Below, piece after piece: positions 40,001 to 52,274 of a stretch of DNA of 64,000 bases (its first letter is position 1; each line of letters begins with the position of its first letter). This DNA is from Acanthochlamys bracteata (taxonomy: Eukaryota; Streptophyta; Magnoliopsida; Pandanales; Velloziaceae), in assembly GCA_019914995.1 (NCBI GenBank), contig CM034127.1, positions 10,726,001-10,790,000 of the forward strand. The letters are read 5' to 3'. The translations under genes and the position numbers were made by a program. The notes below the pieces were generated by a model that was not told the origin of the DNA, searched no databases, and worked only from the letters and a program-made list of their open reading frames with translations.

Positions 40001-43000
40001 AATATATGTTATTCGTTGATGACAGTTTTAGTTGACAAGACAAAAGAGAAATTAAACTATAAATTGAAATGTTGGAGGGTCCTAAATTAAGTAGGATAAA
40101 TACAGAATACATCATTGTCATTTTTGTAAATATAAGAATGATGATAACATTATTATTATTATTATAAACTGTGTTGTATTGTAAAGTGATAGTCTTATAT
40201 TTAGGCTCGATTATTCATAAGGAAGAAAGAATAAAAAAATATACTATACGTATGATTAGAATAGGATGAATGAAATGTCGAAGTGCTATCTGAATTTTGT
40301 GTTAAAATGTTAGTTTTATAGAAAGATGATTCGGCTTGCAATATTATAGATAGTGAGTGATGTGCTATCAAAGGTCAAGATGTTCATAAAATAAACGTAG
40401 CAAAAATAATAATGTTAAAATAGATATGTGGTTATATTAGAATGGACAAAATATGAAATAAAAATATATGTCAATAAGCAGTTGTTGCATCGATCGAGGA
40501 CAAGTTAGAGGAATGTAGGATTAAGTGGTTCAGACATATTTTGCGTATACCAAAGATGCTACAGGACATAAGAGTAATGCGATTCTATTAGAACATTTTA
40601 GGAGAAAAAGGGATAAACTAAAATTAATTAGCCTAGAGTGGTGGCAAAAAGATTTAGAGAAATTGATTTTTCGATAAATATGGTTTATAATCGAGCGAAA
40701 TAGAAAATGGATTCATATAGCTGAGCGCAATCAAGTGGGATAAAGACTTAGTTTGTTGTTATTGTTTTGAAACCTTGATAATCAATTGGTATCAACTCTA
40801 TGCCTTAACAGGCTTAATATGAAGGTTCATAAATTTTTATTTTGTTATTAATTGTAAATGTAGTGCATTTAGTTCACATATAGTGCTTATATATGATGCA
40901 TTTGGTTATATGATGCAAATAATGCTGTATAGACAGCATTCGTTTTGTGTTTAGAGTGCGGTTTCCTTTTGCTATCAGTAACAAGCCTTGTTACAGGAAG
41001 AGATCCAACCGTTGGTTCAATCAAGAAATCTTACCCTATCGTTTTCTTCTGAAAGCTCCATCCAGGAAGAACTAAAAAGAGAAAGCACAGCAGATGTCAT
41101 GACCATTTTGGTAGATTTCTGCACCTTTATCACCCTGTTCATCTCAGTAAATATTCTCGTTTGCCTTTATGTAGGTTTCCTGTTGTGTTAACTCTTCTTG
41201 TTTGTGTCTAAGCCAGATTAGTTATATTGTGATGTTTGCTTACATATCTTTCACGCTGGGAGACAATTCACTTCATTCATCGCTTTTAATTTCTTCAAAG
41301 GTACAATCATGTGCTCTAATCATCTCTGTAAGCCTAATTCTGCTATAACATAGCTACTTTCTTTTACTATTGAGTTGAGAATTATAAGCATGCTGATAGT
41401 GTTTCATGACTATATTCTTTAATCAGTATGGCTATTAGAAGCAGTGTCCTCCTAGTAGCTCTACCGTGAGTTTGGAGCCAAATTGTTGTTTCAATGTAAT
41501 TGATGTGCTGCTTATGAAGCAAAATCTGGGAAGAGAGCTGAAATAGGATACGTTCGACTAAATTAGAAAAGATGATTACATAAATCAACGAAAGAACTTG
41601 TATGTACGAGTCATAAGTCAAATAAGCAAATGTGAATAACATTGAACTGGACTTAGAGAGTAGTCGTATGCCTTGTCTCAAAGTGATTATGGAAAATTCA
41701 CTTGTGAAAATGTGTCAGCTACTTTCTTTAAGATGCTGAATTTATAAAAAAAATGATCATTTGCTTTAGATGGCATGCTTCCTTTTATGAGATTGGCTGT
41801 TTAATATAAGTACACAGTCAAAATTATTATTGTTCAGAGAAGTAATTTTATTAAATGTTAATTGTAAACTGATGCCATCAGTATAAATTTATATGCCTTT
41901 AACCTTTAAACGGATAAGCTTCTTCTTCTTCTTCCTTCCCCCTTTCTCCTTCAAGTGCTAAAGGACATGACAAAGAATCTTAATTATCATGTCCTAAGTT
42001 TCCTTACTACAACAGTTGTTTCGTTTCACAAAATGATTGTTTGTGTTTCATCTCTCTGGATATTCATTAAAACAACAAAAAAGGATGTGAATCTATTTTT
42101 TATTTAGGCAGGTACTGCTATAGTATCAGATCATTTGTTTGCAATTCTCTTGTGGCTTGGGCCAATATGAAACCGTTTGAAAGGGTATGTGGGTTTTGAA
42201 TATTCCATAATCTAGAAAGTAAAGAGCTTCAACTTGATGCTTGCTTTACAATTTTTTTAACTTATGTGGGGTAGATGCCATTTACAAAAAGGCTTCAAGA
42301 ATTTTTTGTAAAGTAAGATGACTTTATTCTTCACAGAAGAAATGTACATGATTGCGTGGTTTGTTTTTTTTTTATACTTTGCTAGTAATGATTTCATATA
42401 CTTTGAGGTTTGCATTACTTCGCTTGCAATATAAATGTCTTGATGCAAGACATATATGAATTCCAGGTACTGCTTGGCTTATCAGGAGTTTTGGTTGTGA
42501 TGCTTTCGGTTCTTGGCTCTATTGGATTCTTTAGTGCACTTGGGATAAAGTCTACTCTGATCATCATGGAAGTAATTCCATTTCTCGTTTTAGCTGTAAG
42601 TATTGATTATTTTTGTTACTTACTATAACTGTAAGTACTTTCCTTTCCACACAGACCATTTTACAAATTATTTGAAAAGATAAAAACTTGGTGAGGCTTA
42701 TCTCTTTAAGTTTGTATTAAGTTTTTGTTTTATCCAATTTAAAATTTTGAAGCCAGACCACTTTATCAGTAGGGGAAGGGATGGACATCTTTTTCCATCC
42801 AAGACAGTTGACGTTCTCTTTTTCCATTAATGTGTACTGATACTTTAGAGAGTTATGAAATTTACTTTTTTCTGTCTTTATAATATCATTGGTTGGCTGC
42901 TATTTATATGTTGGCATCAGGTAGGAGTAGATAACATGTGTATCCTCGTCCATGCCGTCAAACGCCAACACATTGATATGCCTTTGGAGGGGAGAATTAG

Positions 43001-46000
43001 TAGTGCGCTTGTGGAAGTTGGCCCATCAATAACTCTTGCAAGCTTATCAGAAATTTTAGCTTTTGCTGTTGGAAGCATCATTCCCATGCCAGCAATCAGA
43101 GTTTTCTCAATGTTTGCTGGTTTGTCACGTTCTCCCTTAACTCTTTATTGAACTTTGTCTTTTTCGACACTGGTTCCTGAACTTTGATCTTTCCAGCATC
43201 TAACAAGTACCTTTCTACTTTCTGCAGCATTGGCTGTTCTTTTGGACTTTCTCTTGCAAGTTACAGCATTCACTTCATTGATCGTTTTTGACTTCTTAAG
43301 GGCTGAAGATAACAGAATTGACTGTATTCCTTGCATGAAGTTCTCTTCCAGAAATGATGCTGAGAAAGGTATACCATTTTCTGTAGTTTTTGTTTTTCAA
43401 AGATATTTCGTTTTTAAGTTTTTCTTTTAGTTTCTTCGACCTTGAACTTGGTCTAGCAAGTTCTCACTTTTATAACACAGATTAATTTTTGTATACTTTC
43501 CTTATTCAATAAATCCACAGGTAGTCAGCCAAAACAAGTTGGGTTGCTCGCAAAATACATGAAGGTGATCTTTCCATCTTTTTCTTCAAAACAAATAATA
43601 GATTTATGATCCAACTAAGTTTCTAATAGAAGCAACAGTCTGCTAATTTTCATGGTATTTATTGTTGCACTTGGTTTGTCGTGCAAAGAGCTTCATTTTT
43701 ATTTCTTTCTTTGGAGAAAGAAATGTCACTGCTATTAGAGATTTAATTAGATGGATAAAGTAAGCTTGTCACCCATTCATGACAGGCTCATAGGATACAG
43801 ATACAAGGTACCCCAGAGGAGTAACCATCAAATTACTTGAATACTAATGTAAATCACTAGATAATATGATCAGGAGCTTGATGTTAACTTTATATTATGA
43901 ATCTATTATCTTAGATTCTGCCATGCATAATGCATTTTAGAGTCTGGATTTCTTCAAGCGTAAAAGCTTCCAAGTCGTCATAGATGCTTGGGTATATTGA
44001 TAAAAGTACGTAATTTATAAAAGTTAACATCGATATTGATTTCATGAAGCCAAAACATACACATCCCTTATGCATAGATAGGTAACAAACTTGATACTTC
44101 TTGTATTTTGAAATTTCCTCCAAATTTCTTTTGCTTATTAGTCGAGAATTACTCTGCTTGAACTACTAATTTTATAACATTCCTCTTCTGTGTAGGGTGT
44201 CCATGCGCCTGTTCTTGCCATTCCAGCAATTAAAATAGCTGTGGTTGCTGTATTTGTTGCCTTTGCTTTTGTTAGCATTGTGAGTGACTCTCTAAAGTGA
44301 TTTCTTTTATTTGTTTTGAGTATTTTGAGCATTTATGTTGTATTAATTTAAGTAAATTTCTAAAGATGGTTTTTAGTTATACGAACTTTTCATTCTAGAA
44401 GAAACTACTGTCAAGACTCTTGCATAGCTAGGGAATACCGACTTCCTATTATTAATTCAAAGATATCAATGCAGCTCCTTTCTTCAATCGTATACCTTGA
44501 AATTTCCTTTGAATTTGGTCTGTCGTTATGAGTACTTATGTATAAGTGGGATTGAGTTTTCTGTCCTGGCTCTTCAGTATAGGTGCGTTTGGGATTGCTT
44601 ATGAAATGGAGCTTTTCTGAAATGGAGGGTATTTTTATCCTTTTTGAAAAACGAGCTCTATTTTCTTTTACTTCTAAAAAATAATAAAAATATGCAATAA
44701 AAAGATCTCATTACATAGAATTTTTCTACACTTTCTAAATTTTTAAATAAATTCTTTAAATACTTATAAAATATGTATTAAAAACGTGAAATGAAAAATT
44801 GAAAAGTTTCGTTGGGGAAAAGCAAAAACAAACGCACCCTAATATTTGGCATGCAATGGGAAAGCAGATAACATAGAAAGCCATATCTTCTGTCTTTGTA
44901 TTGCTCAAGTACTTAAGCATCTTGAAACTTCATTGTCAAGGACTGCAGGAGGTGTATATTATATACTTCTGTAATCTTGAATACAGGAACAATTTGGTTC
45001 ATTCACAACTGATGACATGATAGGAAAATATTATAAAAGCATGAAAGATTGTTGCAAGCCAACAAGAGATTTTATAAAAATCTCTGTTACAATGGATGTG
45101 CTCTCTCAAACTCAACATCATAGTGAGAAGCTCTGGTCCTGCATGTTTGCTATGTTTCCTACTTTATTGCTTCACTTGCTCTTAGCAGACCTGTCCAAAA
45201 TAACTCGTTCACTTCCAGTCTTTTGATGTTTATTAAGTAAAATTTCTATTTATTCCACCTCATTCATATAGACAAGAGCTAGATAAAAGTCCCAGAAAGG
45301 TTGTGTTGAGGTGTTTATGAGAAGGTCATGAACATTGGAGGTAACTGCTTTAGCTAAGCCTGCTGGTGAAGAAAAGCAAACTTGACAAGCCAAATTGCAC
45401 TGGAATAGAAGGTGAACTGTTGTTTTTTCTTCAGAGTACACAAAACAGAACACAGCCATTGGAACAGGTATCCTATGAGTGATAGGTTGGCTCTAGTGAG
45501 GTTTGCACTGTGGGTGCTAGCAATCAAACTTAGATCTTGCAGTTGAGGATCTTACTTAAATTGCCAGTAGGTGTTTCAATTGATAATTGTATTTGTGTCC
45601 ACTTGTCTTTGTGTAAGCTGCAAAACATGATTATTGAAGACAACCTATCATGATTGTGTGCACATTTTAAGAACATTTGGACTTGTATATCTTTTACTAC
45701 GGAAGCTAAACGAAAGTCCATATTGCTTTATAAGTATATCCTCCATTGATCATGTAGGCACTCTGTACTCGTCTTCGACCTGGTCTTGAGCAGAAAGTTG
45801 TTCTTCCTCGGGATTCATACCTCCAGGTAACTCAGAGATTTTCTGTTGTGAAGTCCTTTAAAATGGCTTCAGTCTTTGCAACCTCATTATTCTGGTATTG
45901 TAGGAGTATTTTGATGACTTGGCAGAGTATCTCAGAGTAGGACCACCACTCTATTTTGTTGTGAAGAACTATAACTACAGGTATATTAAATTTTGATAAC

Positions 46001-49000
46001 ATTAAGTTTCTAGCTTTAGTTTCAAGTTTTTTCTAGGTAAAGCTCTAGCCTACAATTTAGTAATATAATTGTCTACATGAGACTTTTGATTGCTCATGTA
46101 TTAAAAGGCATATTATCTCGTGAATATCTGTTTGTAATTAAATATGAGTGCTTGAACACTGTTGAATTTGGACCAAAGATGCCCCTACCATTATTAAGGT
46201 TGGTAGGGGATCACCGACCAACAAGATGGTGTGTCAAATTCGGGTAGCACCAGCCAGCTTAATAATAAAAAGGAAAAAGGAATAGAACTAGAGGTAATCC
46301 CTTAAATACCTTCTTGTGTATAATCTTTTCTGTATTTTTTCGTCTTTAAACACCCATTTGTATCTCATCCTATCCCAATGGTACAATAAAGAGAGGTGTA
46401 CACCAAGAGGTACTCAAACGGGTTGCCATAGTATTTCCCAAACAATCATATAATATTTTGTTTGCTGCTATTTAGTTTGAATAGGTGACTCTGAGTTTCC
46501 TGACCAATGCTATATATTAGGAGAAGTGCACCTGTTCTTTTCCCCAATGTGCTATATATTTCTGCAACAATATTAGATGAACAGTTTATGCATGTGAGAT
46601 CCTGTCCCAAAGAGTCCCTCCTTCTTTAAGAAGCACATATACCTTAAGTGCCTTTAAGAGCATTTGACCATACTTTGGCATGAAATGATTCGTGTTGTCA
46701 GACTTCAATGATAATATGAACCCTTTAATAATGCAAGTAACAGTAAAGAAAGCAAATGTCTGCTCAGCGGTAATTGTTGCTTACTGCTTAGGATGCATTG
46801 GTATCAGAAAGTGTTCCATCTAGTAGATAGCGCTTTATAATTTCCAATGTTTCAACAAGGTAGCTGAAGCTAGTCTCCCTACATAGTGGGAAATGTGAAA
46901 GCTCTAATACACATTCTAGTGTGGTTTACTTCCGTAAACTTCATACTCCGTACTTCCGCCGCAAGTTCAGAATGTAGAGTGGTTTAGAAATTTGTAGGTA
47001 AGATAGGCAGTATTTTCTGAATTGACCAACCTGATAGGACCAAAGTTTATATTATTTGGGAGGGTGGAATAAGGACAGAATCTAGAAAGAAAAAAAGGAT
47101 ATGATATGGGGAAAACGAGTAAGCTTCACTTAATTATTACCACAAATTGATACTTGTTTATATTTGAAGCAAGTGTGTGTTGCTTGTATATTTTCTTATT
47201 TAACATGCTAATAATGATATGGGGATAGATTAAGTAATAATGAAATCAATTATCCATAAGCTTCTATTAGCTTACAGCTTAATCATAATATAATATCTTT
47301 GGTTTGCTTCTCTACTGTTTCTGTCAAAGATTGGCTTTGTTGGTTCACAATATGGTCCATGTAGCTTCTCATTCGATTAGATTAGAACATTGCTTTGCAT
47401 AATTATGTTTTATGCTACTATGGTAATCTCTTACTTTCTACTGTCAGCTCCGAGTCCTCTCAAACTAGCCAATTATGCTCTATTAGCCAGTGTGACTCCA
47501 ACTCACTGGCAAATGAGGTAAGCATGTATACATTTCTCTTGGTAAATCAGCTTTGCAGCCTGAAACTTTGTGTCATAGATCCTCCTGTTTTGGACCTTAC
47601 TTGATTTCTCATCTTTAACCAAAGTGGTCTGTTTATTAAAATATTTTCAAATTTTTCAGAATTATCTTACATATGATTTCTTACTGCAGATTGCTAAAGC
47701 ATCGTCAAGTCCAGAATCAAGCTACATTGCTAAGCCAGCTGCTTCATGGCTGGATGACTTTCTTGTATGGTTATCTCCTGAAGCATTTAGTTGTTGCCGT
47801 AAGTTTGTCAATGGGAGCTATTGTCCTCCTAATGATCAGGTGCAACCTATTATAACTCCAAGTAGATTCATTTATGGTATATGAATTACTTTGTGATGAG
47901 TGATGAATTGGTATTGGATTAAAGCCTCGATAGCTTCATTCTTGGGTTTTACACTAGTTTCTTGTTGTCTATTTCTGTAGAAATTTCTACTTTGATTATA
48001 TATCCTCAATCACCTCTAAATTTTTATGTGCTTTGATTATTCTTTGGATAGCCTCCTTGTTGTCAATCTGGTCAAAGTACGTGTGGTGTTGGTGGCATAT
48101 GCAATGATTGCACCACGGTAAGTCTGTTTTTGAAAATAATACCCCAAGTTTGTTCAGTTCTGAATGCTGTTTTCAGGGTTCCTTATTAAAAGAAAAAGAT
48201 ACAACTTATGGTTTCTCTAGTGCTTCCTGCATTCAGATCTAATTAATGATCGCCCAACCACAAGACAATTCAAGGAGAAGCTTCCATGGTTTTTGAATGC
48301 TTTGCCTTCTTCTGATTGTGCCAAGGGTGGCAAAGGAGCATATACAACTAGTATCAACCTAAAGGGTTAGTACATTTCTTTAGTTGCATCTGAGTTTTTA
48401 GACACTCAAGTGCATACTTTAGTGTGAATACTACTCCCTTTGAGATTGTTTTTCCCATCTTGCAGATTATGACAATGGCATTATCCAGGCTTCAGCATTT
48501 CGTACATACCATACACCACTTAATAAACAAGTAAAAACTGACATTTCGCTTTTCATGTTACAGAAGACAATGCTAGCTTTTTAAGAACAAAATTATATAG
48601 TCCTGCTGCTTCTTTACTTTATGCTTTTCCTCATTTTACTGAAGGTTGACTATGTCAATGCAATGAGAGCTGCAAGAGATTTTAGTTCCAGGGTTTCTGA
48701 TTCCTTGAAGGTTTGGATTTTCTTCCCTGCATGTCTATGCCAAACTTACTGGAGCTGTAGTGGTCCATTCTAATGCTTATATTTGTGGTTGAATACCTAT
48801 TCGCTTTGCTTTCTACACTGTCTCATCCACAGTGAATCAGAATACAATATAGTAAAATGTGTATCCTTAGTATCTGAGATGATGATGCATTTTCAAATTT
48901 AAAATTCTTTATATCAAAATGCGCAATGTTGATTGTTAGCAGTGTTATCATTACATGGAAGTATTCATGTCACACTTGGTTGTTTTATCCTTAGATATCT

Positions 49001-52000
49001 ACATAGACATGCCTCATAATAAATCGTGACCTTTTTGTTAAACCTCATCTACTGTATTTTATTATGTACTCCATTTGAACTGCCAAGAGTTGCATCTATG
49101 TAGTTATGGATGATAGAATAGTTTATTCATTACTACTAAGAAGGTTTGGCTTTTCAATTTGCATGTTGGATATCATGGATTCTTTTTGTGCTCTCTGATA
49201 GAGTGCTAAATATATTCTTGCCTAAGCATTGTTGACGTACGCATTTCTTGTGCTCTTGTGGGTGCAGATCGAAATATTTCCATATTCTGTCTTCTACATA
49301 TTTTTTGAGCAGTATTTGGAAATCTGGAAGACAGCAATAATAGAAATTTCAATCGGACTTAGTAAGTATTTTTATTAGATAGGTTTACATGCATTTAGGC
49401 TATTATTATTGTCATACTTATTTTGAATAATTGTGGAAGTATTGAAAATCTAGTTTCTACTTTTCTGAACTCTAACATTTTCTCTGTGAGCTTGTTGCAT
49501 TCGTATATCAATCATTTCTTAGTTGAGGGAAGAATAAGTTGTTTATAACACATAGAGTTGTTTTATCAAAAATGTAGTTTATGTTTACATTCTTACAAAT
49601 ACTTACAATATTGTAGTTTTAATGTGCTTAAGGGGTTTTAACTTTTGATCTATGATTTTTGGAGGTAAACTTGCCTTTTATATTTGATGATTGGTTAATG
49701 TATCTGGATTTAGATCAGAATCAAAGGTAGGTCAGGTTCATCTATCAAGAAACCTTCCTTCTGTTTTATTTTCCTTTTTGACTTGGTCCACTAGATTTCC
49801 GTATTTTTGCAATATCTGATGTGATCTTGTATCTTCACATGGCTTCATGGCCTTCTAGTTCTTGACTGTTATCAAATGTTCTTACACATGACTTTTGTGA
49901 TGTGACAGGTGCTGTATTTCTTGTTTGCTTGGTCATCACCTGCAGGTCTGAATAAACCTAACATAAGATCTTGGAGCTACTTCATGCATGGATTTATCGC
50001 TAATGCTTTATGTTTTCCTCATGCTTAAACTAATTGTTTACAATGCCCCTTGCAGTTTGTGGAGTTCAGCTATTATTTTGGTGGTTTTGGCGATGATTGT
50101 TATAGATATGATGGTAAATTGCGTTCCTTTTTTTTGTTGTTGATGTATGTGCTTGTATATTTGCTTTCATAACCAATTTATGTTATTTCAGATCCTCTTA
50201 AAACTCTTGCACTAATCATCTAAAATATGTCTGCAGGGTGTCATGGCAATTCTTGGGATCCAGCTAAATGCAATTTCTGTAGTAAACCTTGTCATGTCTA
50301 TAGGAATTGCTGTGGAATTCTGTGTCCACATAACACATGCTTTTCTGGTCAGTATTTCATTCTTGTTAGTCCTCTCTGCATTGTATTCATACATTTTTTA
50401 GATGTTGTTTTACTTAATAACATGCTAGATAAATGCCCGGAATTCTGAAAGGTTTGGTTCATCATGTCAGGGAAAATATTGGAGTTGACTACAAGCGTAA
50501 ATATTTTAAATATCTAGCGTAATACCTTGGAACTTCATTGAAGCTTTGTCACAAGGTGACACCATAAGGATTATCGAAAAAAAATAGCTTCATAGCTTAT
50601 AGTCCTAGATTGATGATTTACACTGCTAACTAGAAGGTTCATCGTCAGTGTCATTCATGTCATGGTCTATCCACTTGACCTTTTCTGCAGTCCAAATATT
50701 CCAATCCCACTAGTCCATTTTCTTTCATTCTTAACTGGATGGTGGATTTTCGATAGTATGGTCATTCTTTTCCCTGTTATGAATATGGATTTATAATTGA
50801 CAATAATAAAAGGTTCACTTTTCATATTCATCCCCTAGGTAAGCCATATGCTGCTGTTCTTCATTAGCTATATAGAGGTTCCACGGCGTAGATAGATTAC
50901 CATTACATGCTTAAATTCACTGACATGTAAGTATATGGTTTTATGCAGTCATAAGCCCTTCGAGCTATTAATATAAGCTGAAATATATCTACTCATGCAA
51001 AATAAATTTCAAGTTAAAAAGTATTAGATGAAGAAAATAGTAGTAGTATTTCTTGTTAATTGACATCGGTCTTCAAATCTATTGGAATCTCTTAGCTATA
51101 ACAACAGCTCTTTGGCCTACTTCATATTTTGTGGAAATTTCAGATTATTGACAAAATTTGAAGAAAGAGTTATACTGTTATCTCTTCAGATAAGCAGTGG
51201 TGATAGAGGAGCTCGAGCTAAAGAATCATTGGCTACTATGGGTGCTTCTGTTTTCAGGTAATATGCTTATGTTCAGACCTGTACCCTATACACTTTTGGT
51301 ATATGTATTCATCACATAATAGATCTTACTCAAGAAGGTGTATGCCAAAATATATGTATTTGTTATATGATGATTCGTCGGCAGCATCCAGTATGTACTT
51401 CATGCTATCACATAATAGACCTGTACCCTATGACGATTACTCGAGAAGGTAATATCCAAAGTATCTCTGTCAGTACAATTGTCATCCGAAGCACTCGAGG
51501 ACTTTTATTTTGAAATATGCAATTGCATTCATCCTTTTCCATAGGAATTATCATAAGATATACAGAAGTCCCTTGTAGGTGCACCAGAAAGGTATACACA
51601 TCTTATGTGTCCCAAGTGCAACATAGTATGCTTGTTGTTTGCATAAACAAAAGGATGCTTGTAGTGTGTATCACAATTGTGTTCCCAACTGTAGTATGCT
51701 GTATCTGCAGCATTCATGATCTGACAATGTATCATGTTCCTTGTGCAGTGGAATCACACTCACGAAGCTCGTAGGAGTTATAGTTCTGCGGTTTGCAAGA
51801 TCGAAAGTTTTTGTGGTTTGTGATATCTCATATATTCCCTTAAAACTATATTTAACTATCAATCATTCCTGCTCAGGTTGCCCATGTTGCTTGCAGGTAT
51901 TTTACTTCCAAATGTTCCTAGCGTTAGTCGTGATAGGATTCCTTCACGGCCTTGTTTTTCTTCCTGTAAGTATTGGAGCATTCGTTATGTTACATACTCA

Positions 52001-52159
52001 ACTCCAACAATCCGTCCATATTAATATTTCGAACTCATCCTTAATGCTACACAGGTGGTGTTGAGCATTTGTGGACCACCTTCAAGGTTTGTTCTGGCAG
52101 TAGATAAGCAAGAAGATCAGCCTAGTAGCACAAGCCAATCAAACATGCAAGTTTTGTAG
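28034..52159 (+). CDS. NPC1: Niemann-Pick C1 homologue, sterol/lipid transporter
   Basis: 39 exons, 1312 codons including TAG: 28034-28102, 30298-30386, 30663-30762, 30957-31064, 32426-32542, 32763-32913, 33467-33714, 34266-34457, 34973-35049, 35125-35242, 36207-36290, 36651-36746, 36834-36935, 37907-37975, 38751-38846, 38923-39030, 40997-41110, 41217-41300, 42467-42595, 42921-43119, 43228-43368, 43521-43564, 44196-44279, 45758-45826, 45904-45980, 47448-47517, 47690-47839, 48052-48117, 48221-48365, 48466-48530, 48645-48710, 49268-49361, 49909-49945, 50056-50113, 50237-50347, 51190-51257, 51749-51815, 51897-51965, 52055-52159. Signal peptide about 1-34; Cys-rich lumenal sterol-binding domain to about 295 ([30 protein letters not shown]); TM1 about 297-320; TM2 about 392-415; middle lumenal domain about 420-635; sterol-sensing domain about 640-815 ([20 protein letters not shown]); Cys-rich lumenal domain about 870-1110; C-terminal membrane bundle to about 1285. 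NPC1 moves sterol from the lumen into endosomal or vacuolar membranes; in plants it also affects sphingolipid balance (family knowledge). The C-terminus lacks the animal LLxF-type lysosomal signal. Confidence 0.95.
28103..30297 (+). other. NPC1 intron 1 (2.2 kb)
   Basis: This large first intron (GT at 28103, AG at 30296-30297) separates the signal-peptide start from the rest of the N-terminus. It contains a GC-richer patch (28830-29340) with an open minus-strand frame (29329-29072) that I could not assign to any family. No second promoter or exon was recognised. Confidence 0.7.
31065..32425 (+). other. NPC1 intron 4 with GC donor (GC-AG intron)
   Basis: Exon 4 ends ...caacag and the intron starts gcaaga. 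Its acceptor is ttcag before gctattccttt. The joined protein reads [18 protein letters not shown], exactly the family pattern, and no GT nearby would give it. The donor cag|gcaaga matches the strong consensus typical of the minor GC-AG class. Confidence 0.9.
35800..35882 (-). repeat. MITE fragment in NPC1 intron 10
   Basis: The reverse complement begins ggggatgtttagatgtgctt and continues through gagcttttct to gggtatttttag. It resembles the left portion of the element at 44581-44840 (ggagcttttctg ... gagggtatttttat). It appears to be a truncated copy in the opposite orientation. Confidence 0.5.
38345..38700 (+). repeat. Dispersed repeat, copy 2, in NPC1 intron 14
   Basis: The 3' half (38506-38690) is similar to 12690-12880. 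The 5' half is GC-richer than the surrounding intron, with gggc and gccc clusters. The element lies wholly inside the intron 37976-38750 and ends about 50 bp before exon 15. Termini and family are not determined; an LTR or TRIM fragment is the likeliest reading. Confidence 0.55.
39950..40770 (+). mobile_element. Degenerate LINE (non-LTR reverse transcriptase tail) in NPC1 intron 16
   Basis: The plus strand, with stops and frameshifts, follows the end of a plant LINE ORF2. HIKDEVS, a stop, then YMLFVDD (40006-40023) has the catalytic F-x-D-D box of the RT palm. LSRINTEYI follows near 40085, then VLYLGSIIH near 40195. The terminal phrase [11 protein letters not shown] near 40710 is followed by the 3' UTR-like ggataaagacttagtttgttg at the end. 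Only the 3' end survives, the usual 5' truncation. It is in the same orientation as NPC1. Confidence 0.75.
44581..44840. repeat. MITE in NPC1 intron 23
   Basis: The left end aggtgcgtttgg and right end caaacgcaccct form terminal inverted repeats. The element is 260 bp, AT-rich inside and non-coding. End sequence and size resemble hAT-type MITEs of plants (inference). Related copies are at 59405-59640, 35800-35882 and probably before 8426. Confidence 0.75.
45250..45480 (-). pseudogene. Possible LINE zinc-binding (zf-RVT) domain relic in NPC1 intron 23
   Basis: The minus-strand frame reads [19 protein letters not shown] and then [10 protein letters not shown]. It resembles the C-x2-C...E(S/T)xxHL(F/L)xxC...A..(V)W pattern of the zinc-binding domain at the end of plant LINE ORF2, with the first Cys pair imperfect and Trp changed to Cys. 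It is opposite in orientation to NPC1. No reverse transcriptase core was found beside it. Confidence 0.4.
45981..47447 (+). other. NPC1 intron 25 (1.5 kb)
   Basis: The intron splits an AGC serine codon between NYNY and [10 protein letters not shown]. Nothing recognisable was found inside. It is not unusual in composition for this gene. Confidence 0.7.
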
Positions 52160-52211
52160 ATAGAAATTCCTTTTGTTAGCTGTAGTCGCGTGGTCTTGCT
52201 GGTAAACTATA

Positions 52212-52217
52212 AATAAA
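52212..52217 (+). terminator. Candidate poly(A) signal of NPC1
   Basis: aataaa lies 53 bp after the stop codon, followed by T-rich sequence and a (GT)n(AT)n microsatellite at 52251-52274. Plants use loose signals, so this is only a candidate. Confidence 0.4.
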
Positions 52218-52250
52218 GTACTTGTTTTTATCAATTTTATTTTGCGTTTG

Positions 52251-52274
52251 GTGTGTGTGTGTATATATATATAT
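52251..52274. repeat. Compound (GT)n(AT)n microsatellite
   Basis: Alternating gt followed directly by alternating at units in the NPC1 3' flank. Confidence 0.9.

Noticed and set aside
50210..50345. Minus-strand open frame
   Set aside because: It is the antisense shadow of NPC1 exon 35.
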